Source: Halieaceae bacterium UBA5085 (GTDB lineage Bacteria; Pseudomonadota; Gammaproteobacteria; Pseudomonadales; Halieaceae). From it: a stretch of 64,000 nucleotides of DNA. The notes under the pieces are model-generated. The model did not search any database and had not been told where the DNA came from. It worked only from the letters and a program-made list of their open reading frames with translations. Shown in pieces: positions 63,701-64,000 of this stretch. Numbering within the stretch: position 1 is the first letter of the stretch; every line of letters starts with the position of its first letter. Location: NCBI GenBank assembly GCA_002414665.1, contig DIAF01000039.1, forward strand, positions 202,092 to 266,091, in the 5' to 3' direction. The position numbers were made by a program, and so were the translations under genes.

Positions 63701-64000
63701 TCATTGGGCGTCCAATACAGCGGTGGCCACGCCGGGGGTGACCACCTCCCCCGAAGCGTTCTTGATAAACACCTCGACCCGTACTGCGCCCGCCGCGGGG
63801 TCGACTTCGATCACCGTACCCCCGGAAGTCAGGGTTTCGCCGATATAGGTTGCGGCACGGTTGGAGTACTCTATGGACACGAGGCGGCCGTTGTCGCCCA
63901 GCCACTCCTCCACACACTGGTTCAGCCAGTCGCCGAGCATCGGCCCCGCAATCACGAGGCCGGGATAGCCTTCCACACCTTTGGTATAAGGCTCGTCAAA
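63701..64000 (-). CDS. MaoC-like hydratase domain protein, C-terminal part
   Basis: The last 99 codons of a gene whose start lies beyond the window; the frame is open through base 64000 (FDEPYTKGVEGYPGLVIAGP). GLVIAGPMLGDWLNQCVEEWLG and YSNRAATYIGETLTSGGTVIEVD match the C-terminal half of hot-dog MaoC/FAS1-type hydratases. It precedes the thiolase-fold gene by 19 bp. A MaoC-like hydratase next to DUF35 and an Ltp2-like protein mirrors the ChsH1/ChsH2/Ltp2 hydratase-aldolase set. Confidence 0.8.
   Translation of the reverse strand, partial: FDEPYTKGVEGYPGLVIAGPMLGDWLNQCVEEWLGDNGRLVSIEYSNRAATYIGETLTSGGTVIEVDPAAGAVRVEVFIKNASGEVVTPGVATAVLDAQ

Noticed and set aside
1..64000. CRISPR arrays, insertion sequences, tRNA or rRNA genes
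   Set aside because: No regularly spaced repeats, transposase frames, terminal inverted repeats or cloverleaf sequences were seen on reading both strands. A dedicated search could still find a short tRNA fragment.

Overview
The window is about 60% GC, densely coded and carries almost all of its genes in long same-strand runs. It looks like the chromosome of a marine-type Gammaproteobacterium. A Halieaceae/Cellvibrionales-like host is my inference from the mix of an exosortase A (XrtA) exopolysaccharide locus, TonB-dependent receptors, quinohemoproteins, a P450 and a Rieske oxygenase; no rRNA or marker gene is present to confirm it. I see no tRNA, rRNA, CRISPR array, insertion sequence or phage gene.

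Region A (1-33.9 kb) is a nearly complete XrtA/PEP-CTERM exopolysaccharide locus. Genes on the minus strand (17162 down to 1) run: UDP-sugar 4-epimerase (TviC-like), UDP-HexNAc 6-dehydrogenase (TviB-like), ExeA-like ATPase, Wza-like export lipoprotein, Wzz-like chain-length protein, Tyr-tailed autokinase, outer-membrane barrel, WecB-like 2-epimerase, polysaccharide deacetylase, FemAB-like protein, glycosyltransferase, exosortase A fused to EpsI, second glycosyltransferase and an asparagine-synthetase-type amidotransferase that leaves the window. Divergently, on the plus strand, come the PrsK/PrsR two-component pair and a VanZ-heparinase II/III fusion. After an oppositely oriented tyrosine phosphatase and S1C-type protease follow the acyl-CoA ligase and PLP decarboxylase of the XrtA system, the initiating sugar transferase, a 93-aa membrane protein behind a sigma-54-like promoter, and a DUF1800/DUF1501 pair. 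Together these would make, export, modify and regulate an N-acetyl-hexosaminuronic-acid type polysaccharide linked to exosortase sorting. No PEP-CTERM substrate is encoded here.

Region B (33.9-64 kb) is a catabolic island of about 25 genes. It has four periplasmic quinohemoproteins (N-terminal cytochrome c plus PQQ propeller; three resemble polyvinyl alcohol dehydrogenase), two three-His cupins of the acetylacetone/dihydroxyacetophenone dioxygenase type, a complete 2-oxoacid dehydrogenase complex (E1alpha, E1beta, E2, E3) interrupted by one quinohemoprotein, a P450, three SDRs, three NTF2-like proteins, a GlcG/HbpS protein, two TonB-dependent receptors, a GST, a Rieske oxygenase, and a thiolase-fold/DUF35/MaoC module in which both thiolase cysteines are missing. 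A possible reading is uptake of a hydrophobic (poly)hydroxylated substrate, periplasmic oxidation of alcohols to ketones or diketones, oxidative C-C cleavage, and conversion of the 2-oxo acid to acyl-CoA. The substrate is not determined by the sequence.

The most distinctive non-coding signal is two shared operator types in region B. An exact 18-bp element lies on or just after matching -10 boxes (TACACT) of two promoters 24 kb apart (33965-33982 and 57721-57738). A second palindrome, TTGAA-N5-TTCAA, lies at the start-site position of the cupin promoter (37007-37021) and upstream of a TonB receptor (53236-53250). They suggest one coordinated, substrate-inducible regulon whose regulator is not encoded in the window.
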